The notes under the pieces were generated by a model. It saw only the letters and a list, made by a program, of their open reading frames with translations. It was not told where the DNA came from and searched no databases. From the NCBI GenBank assembly GCA_029204225.1, contig CM055113.1, positions 3,919,194-3,983,193 on the forward strand: DNA of 64,000 nt, written 5' to 3'. Below are positions 44,918 through 56,891 of this stretch, piece by piece. This DNA comes from Diphasiastrum complanatum (lineage: Eukaryota > Streptophyta > Lycopodiopsida > Lycopodiales > Lycopodiaceae). Position 1 is the first letter of the stretch; the number at the start of each line of letters is the position of its first letter. A program made the translations under genes and the position numbers.

Positions 44918-46029
44918 CCAGAATTCAGCCGGCGCCAAGTTCTTATAGCTGAAAATCTTTGATCGGTTCTAGCGAAGTCCAGAGAGCTCAGATCGATGTG
45001 CAATCATCTCACACGATCTAGGCATGACTAAAGGAAGCCTGGGGATCAATAAATTCTAGACAGAGAAAATGACTCTCTAGAGAGAAAATCCTAGAGAGAG
45101 AAAACGTGCTTTACCAGCGTGGATAGAGTGCTTGGTATGAGAGGAGGTGGCGAATCCCACCAATACTATAGGGGAGTGTAGGTTGCGACTAAGGGCGAGC
45201 TCTAACCAAGTCTCAGTCTCCCTTGTTGGAATGTTGTCCTGGCACTCGCCTTGGCATGCCAGCGCCCCGGAGACTAGGGTCGGTCACACACTTGAAATGT
45301 AACCTTCTCAGATTTATCAATAAAGTGGAATTTTTCTCAAAATGACTCTGATTACCTTCTAGGTTTCAGTGTTCTGTAAAAGCGCAAGTTGTAAGGCCGC
45401 TTCAAACTTTTTAATTTGGCACATAGCTGAGGGTCATATCCCGGGATGCCAACGGTATGTCGTCGGGACCATTCGGTCTTGGCGCCAATGGTATGCTATC
45501 GGGACCATTTGGTCCAGGAACTGGTTGTCTCCATATCTATCACGACTTGTGGTTCTGAGTGTTCCATGCATGAACGTGAATGGGTTAAGCTCTTGGGGAA
45601 CGGGCTCTAACCTGTCGGCTGAGTTTGATGGCTTGCTTGGGTGGAAGTTACCTGTTTATGGCTGTCCAGTCTGGCGTGGCGCCATGTTGGCTTCCAATGC
45701 TCGTGACGAAGCTTTCAGTTGGTTAAGTCTGATGTAAGTCAGACCACTTGCTTGGAATGGTTGTTACTCGTTTGTAACGATGCTTCGAGTTGGTTAAGTT
45801 TCATGTATGTCGGGCGGCTTGCTTGGAGGGAAGTCACCCACATCGGGACCCCCGATCTGGCATGACGCCAGGTTGGATCTCAATGTTGGTTTCTGAACTT
45901 CCAGTTGGTTAAGTCTGATCGTTGTTGGCGAGTTGGCTGCTTGTATGTCAAGTGGGTTTGGACGGCAAAAGTTGAAGACTGGAAAGCTGAGTCTTGGTTC
46001 CCGGCTCCCTTTAGGATGGCTGCGCTACA
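44918..46029 (+). repeat. Possible LTR upstream of a PBS, with internal repeats
   Basis: GC-richer sequence ending GCTACA two bases before a PBS. A start at TGTGACC (44918) would give TG...CA ends, but no second copy confirms it. The phrase AGTTGGTTAAGTCTGAT occurs three times (about 45716, 45787, 45902), and GGGACCATTCGGTC/GGGACCATTTGGTC twice near 45460-45515. Confidence 0.35.
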
Positions 46030-46031
46030 TG

Positions 46032-46043
46032 TGGTATCAGAGC
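46032..46043 (+). other. Primer-binding site (initiator Met tRNA)
   Basis: TGGTATCAGAGC, plus strand. No gag follows; a leader-like region runs to about 46890. Confidence 0.8.
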
Positions 46044-46995
46044 CGACTGGCCGGTCAGCTATGTGGATCTCGCGGAAATGGCCACTGTTTGGGGTTCATC
46101 AGGACAGATGTTGTGCAAGGTGTTGCCCATAGTGTAAGCACGGGTGTGTCAACGGTCAAGGTGGTCGGCAGAACATGGGACTTGATGAGTCAAGGTGCTG
46201 CCCTTGAGGTGTAAGCACAGTCAGTTCTCGCTGTTCGGGCCTGGCGCTGTCTGCACATAGGTCTGATCAGGTAGTGTGCTGCCATTAGGTTGGTGTAAGC
46301 ATGGTCTGTGCCTTGTGGGGTGCGGGGTGACATATTCTAACTATACAGGTTAACTATTGATACAGAGATGCTGTTCAAATTCGAGTGTAAAGCACGGGTG
46401 GTTAACTTCCGGTGCGGGATAGTTGCCAATCGTTTAGCTATAAGGGCTATCGACCAAAAAGTGATGGGGTGTGATTGAGGCAATGTGTTGCTTAATGGTG
46501 AAACCACGGATAGTTGGAGGGGTGTTCTCTGTGGGCTGATTCTGTGATCGATCTATATGGGCACGACCATGTAAAGGTCCTTTGGCAGGACTATCTCAAA
46601 GGGGGGCCTTGTCTTTGTTACCTGTTAGTAAACCTGCATGAGTGTCTTGCTTGTATGTATTTGTGGTGAGTCTTAGTACTCGTGCTTTGCCTGGTTTGCA
46701 TGATTGCTTGTGATACAAGGAGCTGATGGCTCGGGAAGGAACCTTTCTTTTGAAGGCTAATACCATCAAACAAAGAGGACTACAGAATCTGTGGGGTGGA
46801 TTCGTAGTTCAAGTACTCGCATGTGAACGAAAACAAAACGACTCGATGTTTGCAAAGGATGGATGACTAGCCTATTTCTTGGGTTAGTTTCATTTGCGAC
46901 AATGCCCACTAGACGCAAGCAGAAAGTCAAAAGTTGGAAAGGGCAATTTCAGGGGAGATCTTCTATTAAGCAGTTGGTCTTCATTTGGGACTAAG
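46044..46995 (+). other. Leader-like sequence with repeated GTGTAAGCA module
   Basis: GTGTAAGCACGGGTG, GTGTAAGCACAGTC, GTGTAAGCATGGTC and GTGTAAAGCACGGGTG recur at about 46132, 46209, 46294 and 46384. No frame resembles gag. A minus-strand copia fragment replaces it from about 46996. Confidence 0.5.
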
Positions 46996-48042
46996 CAAAG
47001 GGGAATGCTACCAACTCCTTCAATCTTACAAGCTTCATCATTTGCTGTATAGATAGACTTTATAGGTCCATCATAAGATAAGAGAGAAGAGAAAAACTCC
47101 CTTTTGCTAGTCATGTGTGAACTAGCACCTGAGTCAATCCACCAAGGATCTTCTCCTTTGAAGCTTGTTGAAGAAAATATGGACATCATGAGAGAGTCCT
47201 CATGTGAACTCTCCTCCTCCTCCTCTTTGCTTATGTTAGCTTAGCTTTGATCTTGCTTCCTCTTGAACCATTCCAAGGCATAATGCCCAATCTTGCTACA
47301 ATAGTAGCACTTCACCTTTGATTTGTCCTTCTTAACTTTGGTGGTTGATGGAGATGCCTTTGAGGGTCCTTCTTGATCCTCAAGCTTTGAAGACTTCTTG
47401 AATGTTGATCCTTTGCCTTTGGACTTCCCTTTGCCTTTGGTGAAGAGAGCTTGGTCATCTCCACCTTGGATGGAAATCCTATCAATCCTCTCTTCCATTT
47501 GGCTCCTTCTTGATTCCTCGGCCATGAGTGTGCCTTGGAGTTCTTCAAGGATGGGAAGCTTACCCATAATTGCATATCCCTGAACCAAATTGTCAAATTC
47601 AAAGCTTAGTCCAATCAATATGAGTTGAACAAGCTCTTCATCCTTGATAGGATCACCTATGAAGGCTAGCTCTTTGTTCAATTCCTTTACTCTTAGGATA
47701 GCTTCTATAAATTTGAGTCTTCAAAGCTAACATTCTAGTTTGGTTCTTGGATTCATATACCTTTTGCAAAGTCTCCCAAGCATCTTGAGCCGAAGTGCAA
47801 TCTCCTACCTCTCTTAAGAGTTCATTTGCAACATTCATTTTTATGCAATGTAGTGCAACATTGCACCTCTTGATGTATTTGGCTTTTTCTTGAGGATGAA
47901 TAGGTTCACCCTCCTTACCATTTACAATTTTCATCAGATCTTGCATGATCATGATGGATTCCATTCTAACTTTCCATATGGAATAGTTACTTTTGTTAAG
48001 CCTTTCATTAGTATCCAAAAGATATGCATTTATAGATGCCAT
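46996..48042 (-). pseudogene. Copia gag and protease start (broken, truncated)
   Basis: ATG at 48040-48042 (MASINAYLLDTNERLNKSNY). It keeps the segment GDCTSAQDAWETLQKVYESK that is deleted in the other copy. The frame breaks near 47700. It resumes as ELAFIGDPIKDEELVQLIL, and the knuckle reads CYYCSKIGHYALEW: the last Cys of the CCHC is Trp. TAA near 47241 sits in QDQS-stop-AN where the other copy has Gln (CAA to TAA). Protease WWIDSGASSHMT is intact. The frame then runs into foreign sequence at about 46996. Confidence 0.86.
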
Positions 48043-48840
48043 CTAGTCTCCTAATCAAGGACTTGACACAAATGAAGGTTACTTCTATTGATTTGATTGA
48101 AGATCTACCTTATCCCACTTCTTAGGGACCTGAAAAGATCAGTAATAGACTTCCTATAAAGATGTAAGAATGATCTCTAACAAAATCAAATCATAGAATA
48201 CTATAAACAATGCACTTGCTTGATTGAAGTAGACAATACTAGTAGAATTGCTCCTCTTTCTATAAAGAACATAAAAGCCTCCAAATGATCTGATTAAGAA
48301 TGATTTTCAGCTCCTTAATATACTTCAAAATCACTTGTAAAAGATCTAAATGGAACTTAATGAGGATGCAACACAATCTACTATCCAATCACAAGCAAAA
48401 ATTGATCAAAATTGATGAAAAATTGATCTAATTTGGTGCATAAGTCAAGCAATGGTTGGACTGAACCTAAATCACTTTAGGAGGTGTCCTCTACACCTTA
48501 GGACAGCCTTGAAGAGTTCCCAAAACTCTAATCTTCCCTCTCCTTGAATGCTAGAAAGCCTCCTCTATGAAATCACCTCGAAAACTCGCTTAGAAATCAA
48601 TGCTTGGAGCAAGCAAAACTTGCTATCTTGGTAATGTGAATTGAATTCAACTTTGCCTCTGGTTTTAGACACCTAAACACCTGCAAATAAAGTCACACAA
48701 CACCAATCTCCAATGTATTTGACTCACTTTGAGTTCTAGAATCAATGCTAGATGCTAAGATGCAATCTACACAAGATTTAGATCAAAAATTGTGATCAAA
48801 TTGAATGAAAACCAAGGATTTAGCTCATTTCAGCCTTTAG
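48043..48840 (-). other. Leader of second copia copy
   Basis: Collinear with 23350-24138; non-coding. Confidence 0.75.
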
Positions 48841-48852
48841 ACTCTGATACCA
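48841..48852 (-). other. Primer-binding site (initiator Met tRNA, last base variant)
   Basis: The minus strand reads TGGTATCAGAGT adjacent to the LTR, the same variant as at 24139. Confidence 0.88.
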
Positions 48853-49534
48853 TGTAAAAATTACAGCAAATAGGGATCCTAAAACACTTGAATTGATGAT
48901 GGAAACAATAGATTATGATCTCATAAGATTGGCACAAGTTGAACCATCAAAATCCATCAAAAATCTATGTTTGAACCTCACTAAATGGCCCAAATCTTTG
49001 AAGAAGCCTTCACACGTGTGAAAGTACAGGCTCCCACAGTCTGAGTATTGTACACCAGACCTACATTCAATTCTATAATCATTAGTAATCACAAGAACTC
49101 AAACAATTATGAACATAGAGAGTAATTGCACCATTATGAGAGAAAAATCATGAAATTGCTTGATTTATTTTGGTGAGATATCATCACCTATATATACATG
49201 ATCCATCACGGTTTTGGGCAAGTATGAGTAGCCCTAAACCTATCACTAATGCTAATTTTGGTGGATCTTTCATCCCTATCAAGTTAGGGTTGGAATCTTG
49301 GAGATCCCTCAACAATGCAAAAGTTACCAAAAATAGCTCCTATTTTTTCTCTTTTGTATCTAAGCATTATTTGGACTCATTCCAAAGGTTCTAACACTTA
49401 GGTCTACTTGAGAACATCCTTATGAATGGAATCCTAAATCATTTGGCACGTGTGACAAGCCACATCATGTCCATCTAACTATTTACAAGTCATATGACCA
49501 AAACTAGTCAAGCTAGAATTGTGGATTTTTAACA
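48853..49534 (-). repeat. Complete copia LTR (682 bp)
   Basis: Plus-strand ends TGTAAAAATTAC...GGATTTTTAACA. It is adjacent to the PBS and contains TTCACACGTGTGAA at about 49010-49023. The first 244 bp match 24151-24394. Confidence 0.88.
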
Positions 49535-50993
49535 CCATACTGTAAATATTATATGATTGCTATATAATGCTATGTAGTGCAGATTAAATTTTGGCATCAC
49601 TGGGTGGATGTCTGATTTTGAAAATCAAATTTTTGGATATCAAAAAATTCTGATTTTTAGAGTCAATCTCGTATCGAAAAATTCTGATTTTTAAACCCAA
49701 TGGTAACGAAATCCGTCCCTTAATATTATGCGATTGCTATGTAATGCTATGTAGTGCGGATTAAATTTTGGCATGATATGTACTGTTGTTTTGAAATCAC
49801 ATGTTACTTTTGTTTTGGAATCACATGTAATGGAAATTGATGGAATGTTATAATACTTTGTTGTGGTAATCCAAATTCTTGGGATCTTGTAAGAGCATTC
49901 GGAGTTTGTCGATCCTTTTGGAGCAGTCCCTGGTTACAGTTCAAGAACTCCTAGTTGATTCTACTCTATCTAAGTAGTTATCTAACAAAGCATCACCTGA
50001 AATATTTAAGTCACTGTCTAAGATGCTAGAAAAGTGGAGTTATCAAGCTATCTACGACATTGTGACTATGGAGCTATCTAATGAATGTTAATGAACTGTA
50101 TACACAATGATGTGTAATCATCTTAGGATGTTCAGACCCTTAGAGCTAATATTTGGCTAGGAGGTCTTGTACCATAGGCCTCTTAATGAATTAGTGATGT
50201 CCATGTGTTTTCATTTTTCAGAACTATTAAAGGCCAAAATGAACAATTAAAGGCATGGTCCAATTTATGGGTCTGTTCCTTTCTTATTGAAGGTGTGAAG
50301 CTTCTCAATGTGTCACTTAATTTCACATGCTCTTACTTTCAAGAAGTATTATTACTGGTTTTCAGGCGCCTCCACACAAGGCTTTCTTTAATGCTCCATC
50401 GCGCTTCTCATCCTCTGATATCTATGAACTATCGTTTTCTCCATTCACGAACATTCGAATGGTCGTTGAAGGAATTCAAGACTCTTGAAAGATTGCTATT
50501 ATATTGTTTCATTTTCCAGCAAGTAGCATCAAGAGAGATCAATTTCTCATAGCACCTGAAAATGTTCTGGCGTCAGCATCGGATCAACCTCCCAAATGGT
50601 CGAGCCTCACACAATGCATGCCCAGTTGGTTTGCCAGTTCAGTCAAGGAGGGATGGTGTTTCTGCATCTTGTTATAGGCAAATCGCTTCTCCATGTACAG
50701 GCACAGGAAGGAATACGTTTCACGATGGTCTACACACGACTGACAACAACAGGTCTACCATTTATCCACTATGGCCCTCATCGCTCATCCATCGCTACAT
50801 GAGGGCGCCTTTAATAAGCCTTCATGCACTACCAACCAATCTACTTTCAATCGTTAGAGATTTGCGTGCATTTTCCACGCTGCCCTTCATCCATCAACAT
50901 ATTGCCAGCAACACAACTTCTTCGATCTGAGCATCAGATCACATTAGGAACTATGTCAAAGCACGTTAGGTGGAGTGCGTCAGATTGGGTTAG
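49535..50993. other. No clear gene; two-copy repeat at the start
   Basis: ATTGCTATATAATGCTATGTAGTGC...GATTAAATTTTGGCAT occurs at about 49557-49607 and 49733-49772. Frames at 50205-50552 and 50562-50930 have no motif I recognise. Confidence 0.45.
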
Positions 50994-51005
50994 GCTCTAA
51001 TACCA
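50994..51005 (-). other. PBS variant TGGTATTAGAGC
   Basis: One C-to-T change from TGGTATCAGAGC, minus strand, marking a decayed element whose LTR would lie to the right. Confidence 0.55.
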
Positions 51006-52156
51006 TATTACATTCTCAGAGTTTACAATAGATTACAGAATCTCATGTTTTGAGAGAGAGAGAGAGAGAGAGATCTTAACTACAACAGTGAATGTATTGA
51101 ACTGATGGAATAGCAGGGCATAAGCCCGTTACATATGAGTCGAGGTACACAACGTTTGGGAAACACGCAACATAGACACGACAGTTGGGGACCCAACTAA
51201 TTATCTACCTGGAATATCTATTTTAACATGAGAGACTTATCCACCGGCAGACTACACTCTCTTCAGATATCAACGACAGATCTGATATGGTTGTGCTCTT
51301 TTCACAAACTATCGAGGTTTTGAAAGCGCTTCGTGCCTATTTGTTTCATTGTCTCTTAGCGAATATTGGATTTTGAGATCAGACTGCGATCTCTCTCTAA
51401 ACTCATCACAATCGGACTTGTTTATTCTTCCAAGCTATCTCTTTTTGAGATCAGCATGCTATGACACTTCAAAAGTTTGGGTCTGATTGAGTTCTTGATA
51501 CACCTATAACAGAGGTATGGCCTGCATTGTAGCTCCAAAACATTCTCCTGTAGCATCCATCTCAAACTTCACACTGCCACAAAGACTGTCTTCTAACGTC
51601 TTGGCAATCAAATTCCGCTCAGGGAATGAGCTGTATGTAGCGATGAAGTGGGCTCAATGAACTGTCATTCTGCTTTTGAAAGAGTGATGTTCAACAGAGA
51701 GAAGTCGCTTCATAACTTCAACTGGCAACAGAGATGTTGCACCTCAAGAAATGGGATTAGCAACCGAGAAAATGGTGCTTCATAGCAATGATTTCTATCT
51801 CAAAAGTGCAGCTTGATCGCTGCCATAGAATTGGCTTCTTGACTATCATTATAAGTGCGCTCAAGTGCGGTAGAAAACAACAAAGGTATTTTGCCTCAAC
51901 AGTGCGCTCAGGTGTGCTCTCTCAGGTAGCGACCATTTGCAAGCAAGAGAAATGCTCATATTGGCCAGTGATCCAAAAAGTTGTTACCTTTCAACTGAAG
52001 TGTGAGAGTTTGCTCCTCTGCTAGCAATGGACAACAAGCTCAACATTGATGAAGTAATGACTTTTAGTGATAATTTTGTCTCAATTTTGGACTGCAGCAG
52101 ACCATAGCTTATTGAAATGAGGAATCTGTCTCGGAGACAGAGCTTTAACACCAACA
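51006..52156 (-). repeat. Possible decayed LTR next to the variant PBS
   Basis: The right end TTTAACACCAACA (minus strand TGTTGGTGTTAAA) looks like an LTR start. The left end would be TATTAC rather than TG, so it is degraded if real. No second copy. A short (GA)n lies at 51052-51071. Confidence 0.3.
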
Positions 52157-52235
52157 TGGCCCCCGTTATCTATTCCTCTATCTTCTATAACAGAACCAAC
52201 AATGGTCATTCAGAATCTACTAAACACGCCCCTGA

Positions 52236-53326
52236 GCTGAAAGTCTGTTATGGGTTCAGTCAATGAACCAAGTACAACCACTTTGCCAATGCTTTCATGC
52301 TGACGTTCCATGCATATAAAGGCCTAAATTGAAGCAGGAAAGCTGACAAAGCTAGCAAATTCATAGCTTGCAAGAATTGAACATAAATTGAGTAGCATAG
52401 AAGAAAGGTGAGGATCCTCACCAGCACGTCTTTCTTCAGAGAAGCCAAATCGACTCTAATCGGTGCTTTTTCTATAATCAAAGTCGCCATTGCTTGAAAC
52501 TTACTTGTCTTCCTGGGGCTGTTCCTCAATTCAGGTGACATATAGGTCTTGGAACTCCAGCCAAAATTACACCGCTCACATACTTGCAATGTCGCCTTGT
52601 TGGATCCAGCTCTACTCCAATGTGCAGAGAAAACAGATTTGTCTCTACTGACCAGTCCAAAGGGGCAGCAGCCAGCCATGGGAGGTGCGACCCCGCGGGG
52701 CCTAAGGATGACGATCGATGAGAAGCCCATTTCCGCCATCTCTCTCTCTCTCTACGCTTGGGTGAAAGATGGGAGACGTGCTTTTGCTAGAATCCCTCTA
52801 CGCTTGGGTGAAAGATGGGAGAGGTGCTTTTGCTAGAATTCCTCGATTTGATATCAGTTTTCTCAGCATCTGGTTGAACATCCCCTAAAAGTCCAAACCA
52901 ATATCCTATGCATTCAGCACATCCTGCGAAATAGAGAAATCAGACCAAAGCCATGAAATGCAAAAGTGTAATCAAATCAAATAAAAAAAAAAAAGCAACG
53001 TAAACAGACATTGATTGTATGTTCAGGACATGAAATCGAGTAGAATAATGCAAGCAGCCTAAACTGGCCCATCCAAATGATTTCACGTCGATCCAAATGG
53101 TTTCACGTACAGACCATCGTGTATTCAAATTGGAGAGAGAGAGAGAGAGAGAATAGAGAGAGAGAGAGAGAGGGAGAGAGAGAGAGGGAGAGCGGGAGTA
53201 TCTTGGTTTGAATTGGGAGGGGCACTAATGTGTATGCATGGGCAGGATCTTCCATGCATCTAAAAGTTTTAAAAATTTTAGTTAGATTTTTTTTAAAAGT
53301 GCATGGGGTAGGAGGATGCACCCATG
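52236..53326. repeat. Duplicated block, copy 2 (pairs with 24448-25525)
   Basis: Same orientation and order as copy 1, with a longer composite (GA)n region (53135-53205). Confidence 0.88.
52260..52739 (-). CDS. Unrecognised 159-aa frame in duplicated block, copy 2
   Basis: ATG at 52737-52739 (MAEMGFSSIVILRPRGVAPP). It aligns without gaps to 24951-24490 and runs six codons further at the C-terminus (WLYLVH). Substitutions such as C/P, L/F, E/K and N/R are scattered and many are radical, so I cannot infer selection by eye. It carries the same transit-like N-terminus and hydrophobic C-terminal run. The duplicated upstream module TACGCTTGGGTGAAAGATGGGAGA occurs twice before the ATG. Function unknown. 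Confidence 0.4.
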   Translation of the reverse strand: MAEMGFSSIVILRPRGVAPPMAGCCPFGLVSRDKSVFSAHWSRAGSNKATLQVCERCNFGWSSKTYMSPELRNSPRKTSKFQAMATLIIEKAPIRVDLASLKKDVLVRILTFLLCYSIYVQFLQAMNLLALSAFLLQFRPLYAWNVSMKALAKWLYLVH

Positions 53327-53533
53327 TTATATTTTAAAAAAGATAAAAGAAAATTTGCGATTAATTTTAGAAAAATATTAGAAAATAATAATAAAAATAA
53401 ATAAAAAAATTGGTCAAAGGTAGTATTTTTTCAATCTGGACCCGTTAATACGTGTAGGTAATAGTTTACCTTCAAGTGATTGAAGTTGCACAGAACCATT
53501 GTCAAACACCTCTATGACTTTATACGGTCCAAG

Positions 53534-55085
53534 TCATCGCATATGGAGTTTTCCAGAGAACTTTTGATGACGACTGTCATATATCAACGCATAATAATTA
53601 GCTTTAAGATCACATTTTTTTATATGACTGTCATATTTCTTCTTTCTTTGTTCCTGGATTTCCTCCGTTAGTTTTTGTGAAGTCTCATGAGCTTCAGCTA
53701 GTTCTTCAATATTAGTCAACCTTTCGTTTATACATTTTACATCTGTTCGTTGAGCTTGAATACGAAAGGTCTTCACCTCAAATTCAATTGGCAAAATAGG
53801 ATGCATACCATACATAAGAAAATATGGTGTCTGTTTCGTCGTGATTTTCTCTGTGTTGCGATAAGCCCAGAGAACTGATGGTAGTTTCGGATCCCAATCC
53901 ATTGCATGTGCAATAGTAATTTTGTTCAGGATCTTACATAAAATTCCATTAGCTCTTTCTGTCAACCCGTTTGCTTTTGGATTATACGGTGTAGTTTTTC
54001 TGTGTTTGATCAGGAAATAAGTTGTCAGCAACTGTATAGTGTCATTTAAAAAATGTGTACCTCGGTCGCTTACTAGTTCGAGTGGACAACCATATATGGT
54101 GATGATATATTTGAATAAGAACATCGCGACAGTTTTTGCATTGTTTCGTTTCGTCGCCTCTGCTTCAACGTCCTTGGTAGCATAATCCGTTGCAACTAGA
54201 ATGTAACGACATTTCATATGTCGGGTAACAGGTTTGATTGGACCGACAAAGTCAATCCCCCACTTCTCGAATGGTGCAAGAGGCAGGATTGGTGTCAACT
54301 GCCAATTCATTGCTTTTGTAGGCTTACCAGATCTCTAGCATGAATCACATGAACGAATAAAGTTTGACACATCCTTGAACATTGTTGGCCACCAGTACTT
54401 GGCAGTCAATATCTTATTAACTGTATTCTTCAAAGCAAAATGTCCACTAGCATCTTCTGAGTGTAAGGCCTTAACGACCTTTTTAATGTCTTTAGTTTTG
54501 AGACATCTTCGTAGTTGACGGTCAGCACCAAGCTTGTACAGAACATTGTTAATAATTGTATAAGGTGCTACCTTATATTGAAAAACTGTCTTTTGCTCCA
54601 AATCGTAACCATCCGGATATGTTTGATCCTTAAGATAAGTAATGATATCAGAATATAGCGAATTTGTAGATGAAATCTTGAACAAATGTCCATCTGGAAA
54701 ATCATCATTGATAGGGTCTTTAGTTTTTCCAGTGCTGAGTCGCAATTGATAATCAGCATTCGTATGATATTTTCCTTGACGAAGCTCTACTTGATAAGTG
54801 AATTCCTGCAGAAGTAGAACCCATCGAGCAATTCGTCTTGATAGATCTGGTTTATTTACAAGATACTTAAGAGCATAATGATCCACATGAAAAATAAATG
54901 CAAATCCCAGCAAGTAATGCCGAAATTTTTTAACAGTGAAAATCATGCCAAGTGCTTCCCTTTCTATAGCCGAATAATTATTCTCTGATGCACTGAGCTG
55001 TTGACTCACATAGTAGATGGGATGATCCTTCTTCTGATCGTCCTTCTGACTTAGAAATATGTGACATATATCAAAACATGATACA
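53534..55085 (-). pseudogene. Gypsy RNase H and integrase, one in-frame stop
   Basis: The frame from about 55085 reads SQKDDQKKDHPIYYVSQQLS, NYSAIEREALGMIF, then FHVDHYALKYLVNKPDLSRR (RNase H). An H2C2 zinc motif follows: H...H in ALHSEDASGHFAL and C..C in IRSCDSC. TAG at 54335-54337 follows CDSC, where CQRSGKP is usual (CAG to TAG), and the frame then continues RSGKPTKAMNWQLTP. Integrase catalytic residues are present: VATDYA (Asp), VSDRGTHF (Asp) and LTERANG (Glu). It ends HMR-stop at 53534. Apart from the single stop this is the best preserved gypsy pol piece here. RT, protease and gag are absent; unrelated sequence begins near 55090. Confidence 0.88.
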
Positions 55086-55089
55086 CCGA

Positions 55090-55579
55090 GTGTAACTAAG
55101 AGAAGAGATACTGAAGAAGTCTGATGCTAGTAAGCAATCAAGACGAACACAGACAGAAGCTCCGCTTGCGTGCGAGAAGACCCAGTTGTCCGCTAGTGAA
55201 GCGAGATTACTACTCGTGAGAGAACCGTGCTTCTCTCATGCCAACGCACTGCGTGGATTCGCATGTAGTGCCCTGAAAAAATAAGAGAAAATCAATATAG
55301 ATTATTTTCTAGTTGTGTCTGATCTTGGATGTTGAATGCTTATGCTGTTTATTTTATTATGTCTGAGTTTTCTTGTTCCCTTTGAATTCCGCACCTTGGT
55401 CGAAATTAAGTCGAATGCTGTATTAATTTTATGAACGTAGATCCGTAGTGACTGACTACTCTCTGGAGGATTGCAGGAGTGTTTCAGCTAGCAGTGCCCA
55501 GCAAACGCATCTGAACTCCATCCGAATCTTGAAAGAGAGTCGCGACTGTTTAGTGAATTTTCTCCCCTAGATTCATTAG
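55090..55579. other. Unassigned; possible LTR/leader before a PBS
   Basis: GC-richer around 55140-55270. No frame with motifs. Ends next to a PBS. Confidence 0.35.
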
Positions 55580-55591
55580 TGGTATCAGAGC
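55580..55591 (+). other. Primer-binding site (initiator Met tRNA)
   Basis: TGGTATCAGAGC on plus, preceded by ATTCATTAG. No gag follows within the next kilobase. Confidence 0.7.
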
Positions 55592-56159
55592 ATCTCACGA
55601 TGAATGAATCATAACCTGAATTAATAACAAGAAATGCATTATCTCCATTGGGGAGATCTTCAGTGACTTGAACTCCAGTGACCACTACAATCAGATATCA
55701 AATCGACGCTTGCCCTTGTTGAGGTCTTGTATATATCGGTTGTATTTTTGGTCTTCATTGCCTTGGTCTGTATTGTTCTTGTCTTGGCATATTTGTAGAT
55801 GTTGAGATGATGATCTGATCAAAGCTTTGATGCAACAAATCTAAGTGAACTAATGTCGCATGTTTGGATTGGTTGTGGCAAAGGTTCGATCAAATCATCA
55901 TCCTGACCTTATTTAAAAAAAACCATGGTAAAGGCAAGGCAGACCAAGGCTATGAAAAACAAACATGTCCGAAAACCGTAGAAATTGAAGATGAATGAAT
56001 CATAACTTGAATTGATAAGAGAAAGAACAACAAGTAAGAACAGCCATAGAAAAACCGTAAATATATTTGTATTAAAATTTTCTATACATGTGTCTCATCC
56101 ACATCAAGTGAGACGAATATTAATCAGTATCAATTATCTATGATCTCTAAATCCATTTC
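55592..56159. other. No recognisable gene
   Basis: The word GATGAATGAATCATAACTTGAATT occurs at about 55598 and 55990, and GCATTATCTCCATTGGGGAGA at about 55635 and 56243. This suggests an internal duplication. Confidence 0.5.
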
Positions 56160-56891
56160 TCCAGTTGGAAGTAGCTTGGGTGGAGAACACTCGGCCATTG
56201 CAACTGGATATGAATTTTCGATCAATGGTCTCCTGCCTAAAGTGCATTATCTCCATTGGGGAGACCTTCGGGCATTTAAACTGAAAAAAAAACATAAACA
56301 CACTTAAATGCAATTAATCAAAGATCAGTTAATATTAATTTGAATCAGGAAAAAACAAAAACACAATTAAAAGTTATTAATCGAAGATTACCTCTTCCAA
56401 ATTTGGAAGTCCAACTTGTACTGCAAGCCAATTTAAAGTATTTGGCATTGCATACAGTATACCAACCACAGCTGACAGAATCAACCTGCTGGGAGGACTG
56501 CAGAATCCAAATATTAACATTATGAGATATCGGATCAACGTGCAAGATGTTATAACTAAATCTACAACTAAAACAAGGGCGCGTCGAACCGATATTAAAA
56601 AAATATTTTTTGAATATCGGATCAGTGCGCACATTATGAAAATAAACCAATCAATAACTACAAGGGCACGTCGATTCGATATTGAATAATTTTTACCTCT
56701 GCATCAACCATTTTCAGCTTCGAATATGCTTTTGCATTTGGTACTAGAAAGAGTTCTAGTATTTTCTGGATATGGGTTCTGGCAATTTTCTGTGTGTAAT
56801 AGAGTTCATCTTTAAAACAAACAAGATTACACACACTCTCATCATTGAACTGTTGATTTATTCCACTCCCCATTAAAGACATTCCTTCCAT
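56160..56891 (-). pseudogene. Possible Ulp1-like (C48) cysteine peptidase gene fragment
   Basis: A minus-strand frame near 56497-56392 reads QQVDSVSCGWYTVCNAKYF. This resembles the Ulp1/SENP catalytic segment, in which a Gln precedes the catalytic Cys of D/S-C-G (Cys codon 56468-56470). An upstream piece ILHVDPISHNVNIW could be the preceding strand. Plausible splice signals flank it: acceptor CTGCAG before TCCTCC, donor GAGGTAATC at 56391, and a strong acceptor TTTTTTTTCAG before TTTAAATGCCC near 56272. Another frame at 56891-56698 (MEGMSLMGSGINQQFNDESV) ends at a GAG-GTAAAA donor. Joining exon 2 to the next piece in the catalytic frame gives a stop, so it is probably broken. Assignment rests on a short motif. 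Confidence 0.35.

Larger units (their letters stand above)
46996..49534 (-). mobile_element. 5' part of a Ty1/copia element, minus strand, second copy of the 20-24k family
   Basis: It has a complete 5' LTR, PBS, leader, gag, knuckle and the protease active site, then breaks off at about 46996 inside the region that continues to integrase at 22297 in the other copy. Flanking text left of 46996 is unrelated. Confidence 0.88.

Noticed and set aside
44926-44940. CGGCGCCAAG as a tRNA-Asp-type PBS on the minus strand
   Set aside because: Only the first nine bases fit (TTGGCGCCG); the following bases differ from the known PBS, and no LTR end could be placed.
50205-50930. Frames of 115 and 122 codons as genes
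   Set aside because: No recognisable motif and no repeat partner; they could be chance, so not annotated as CDS.
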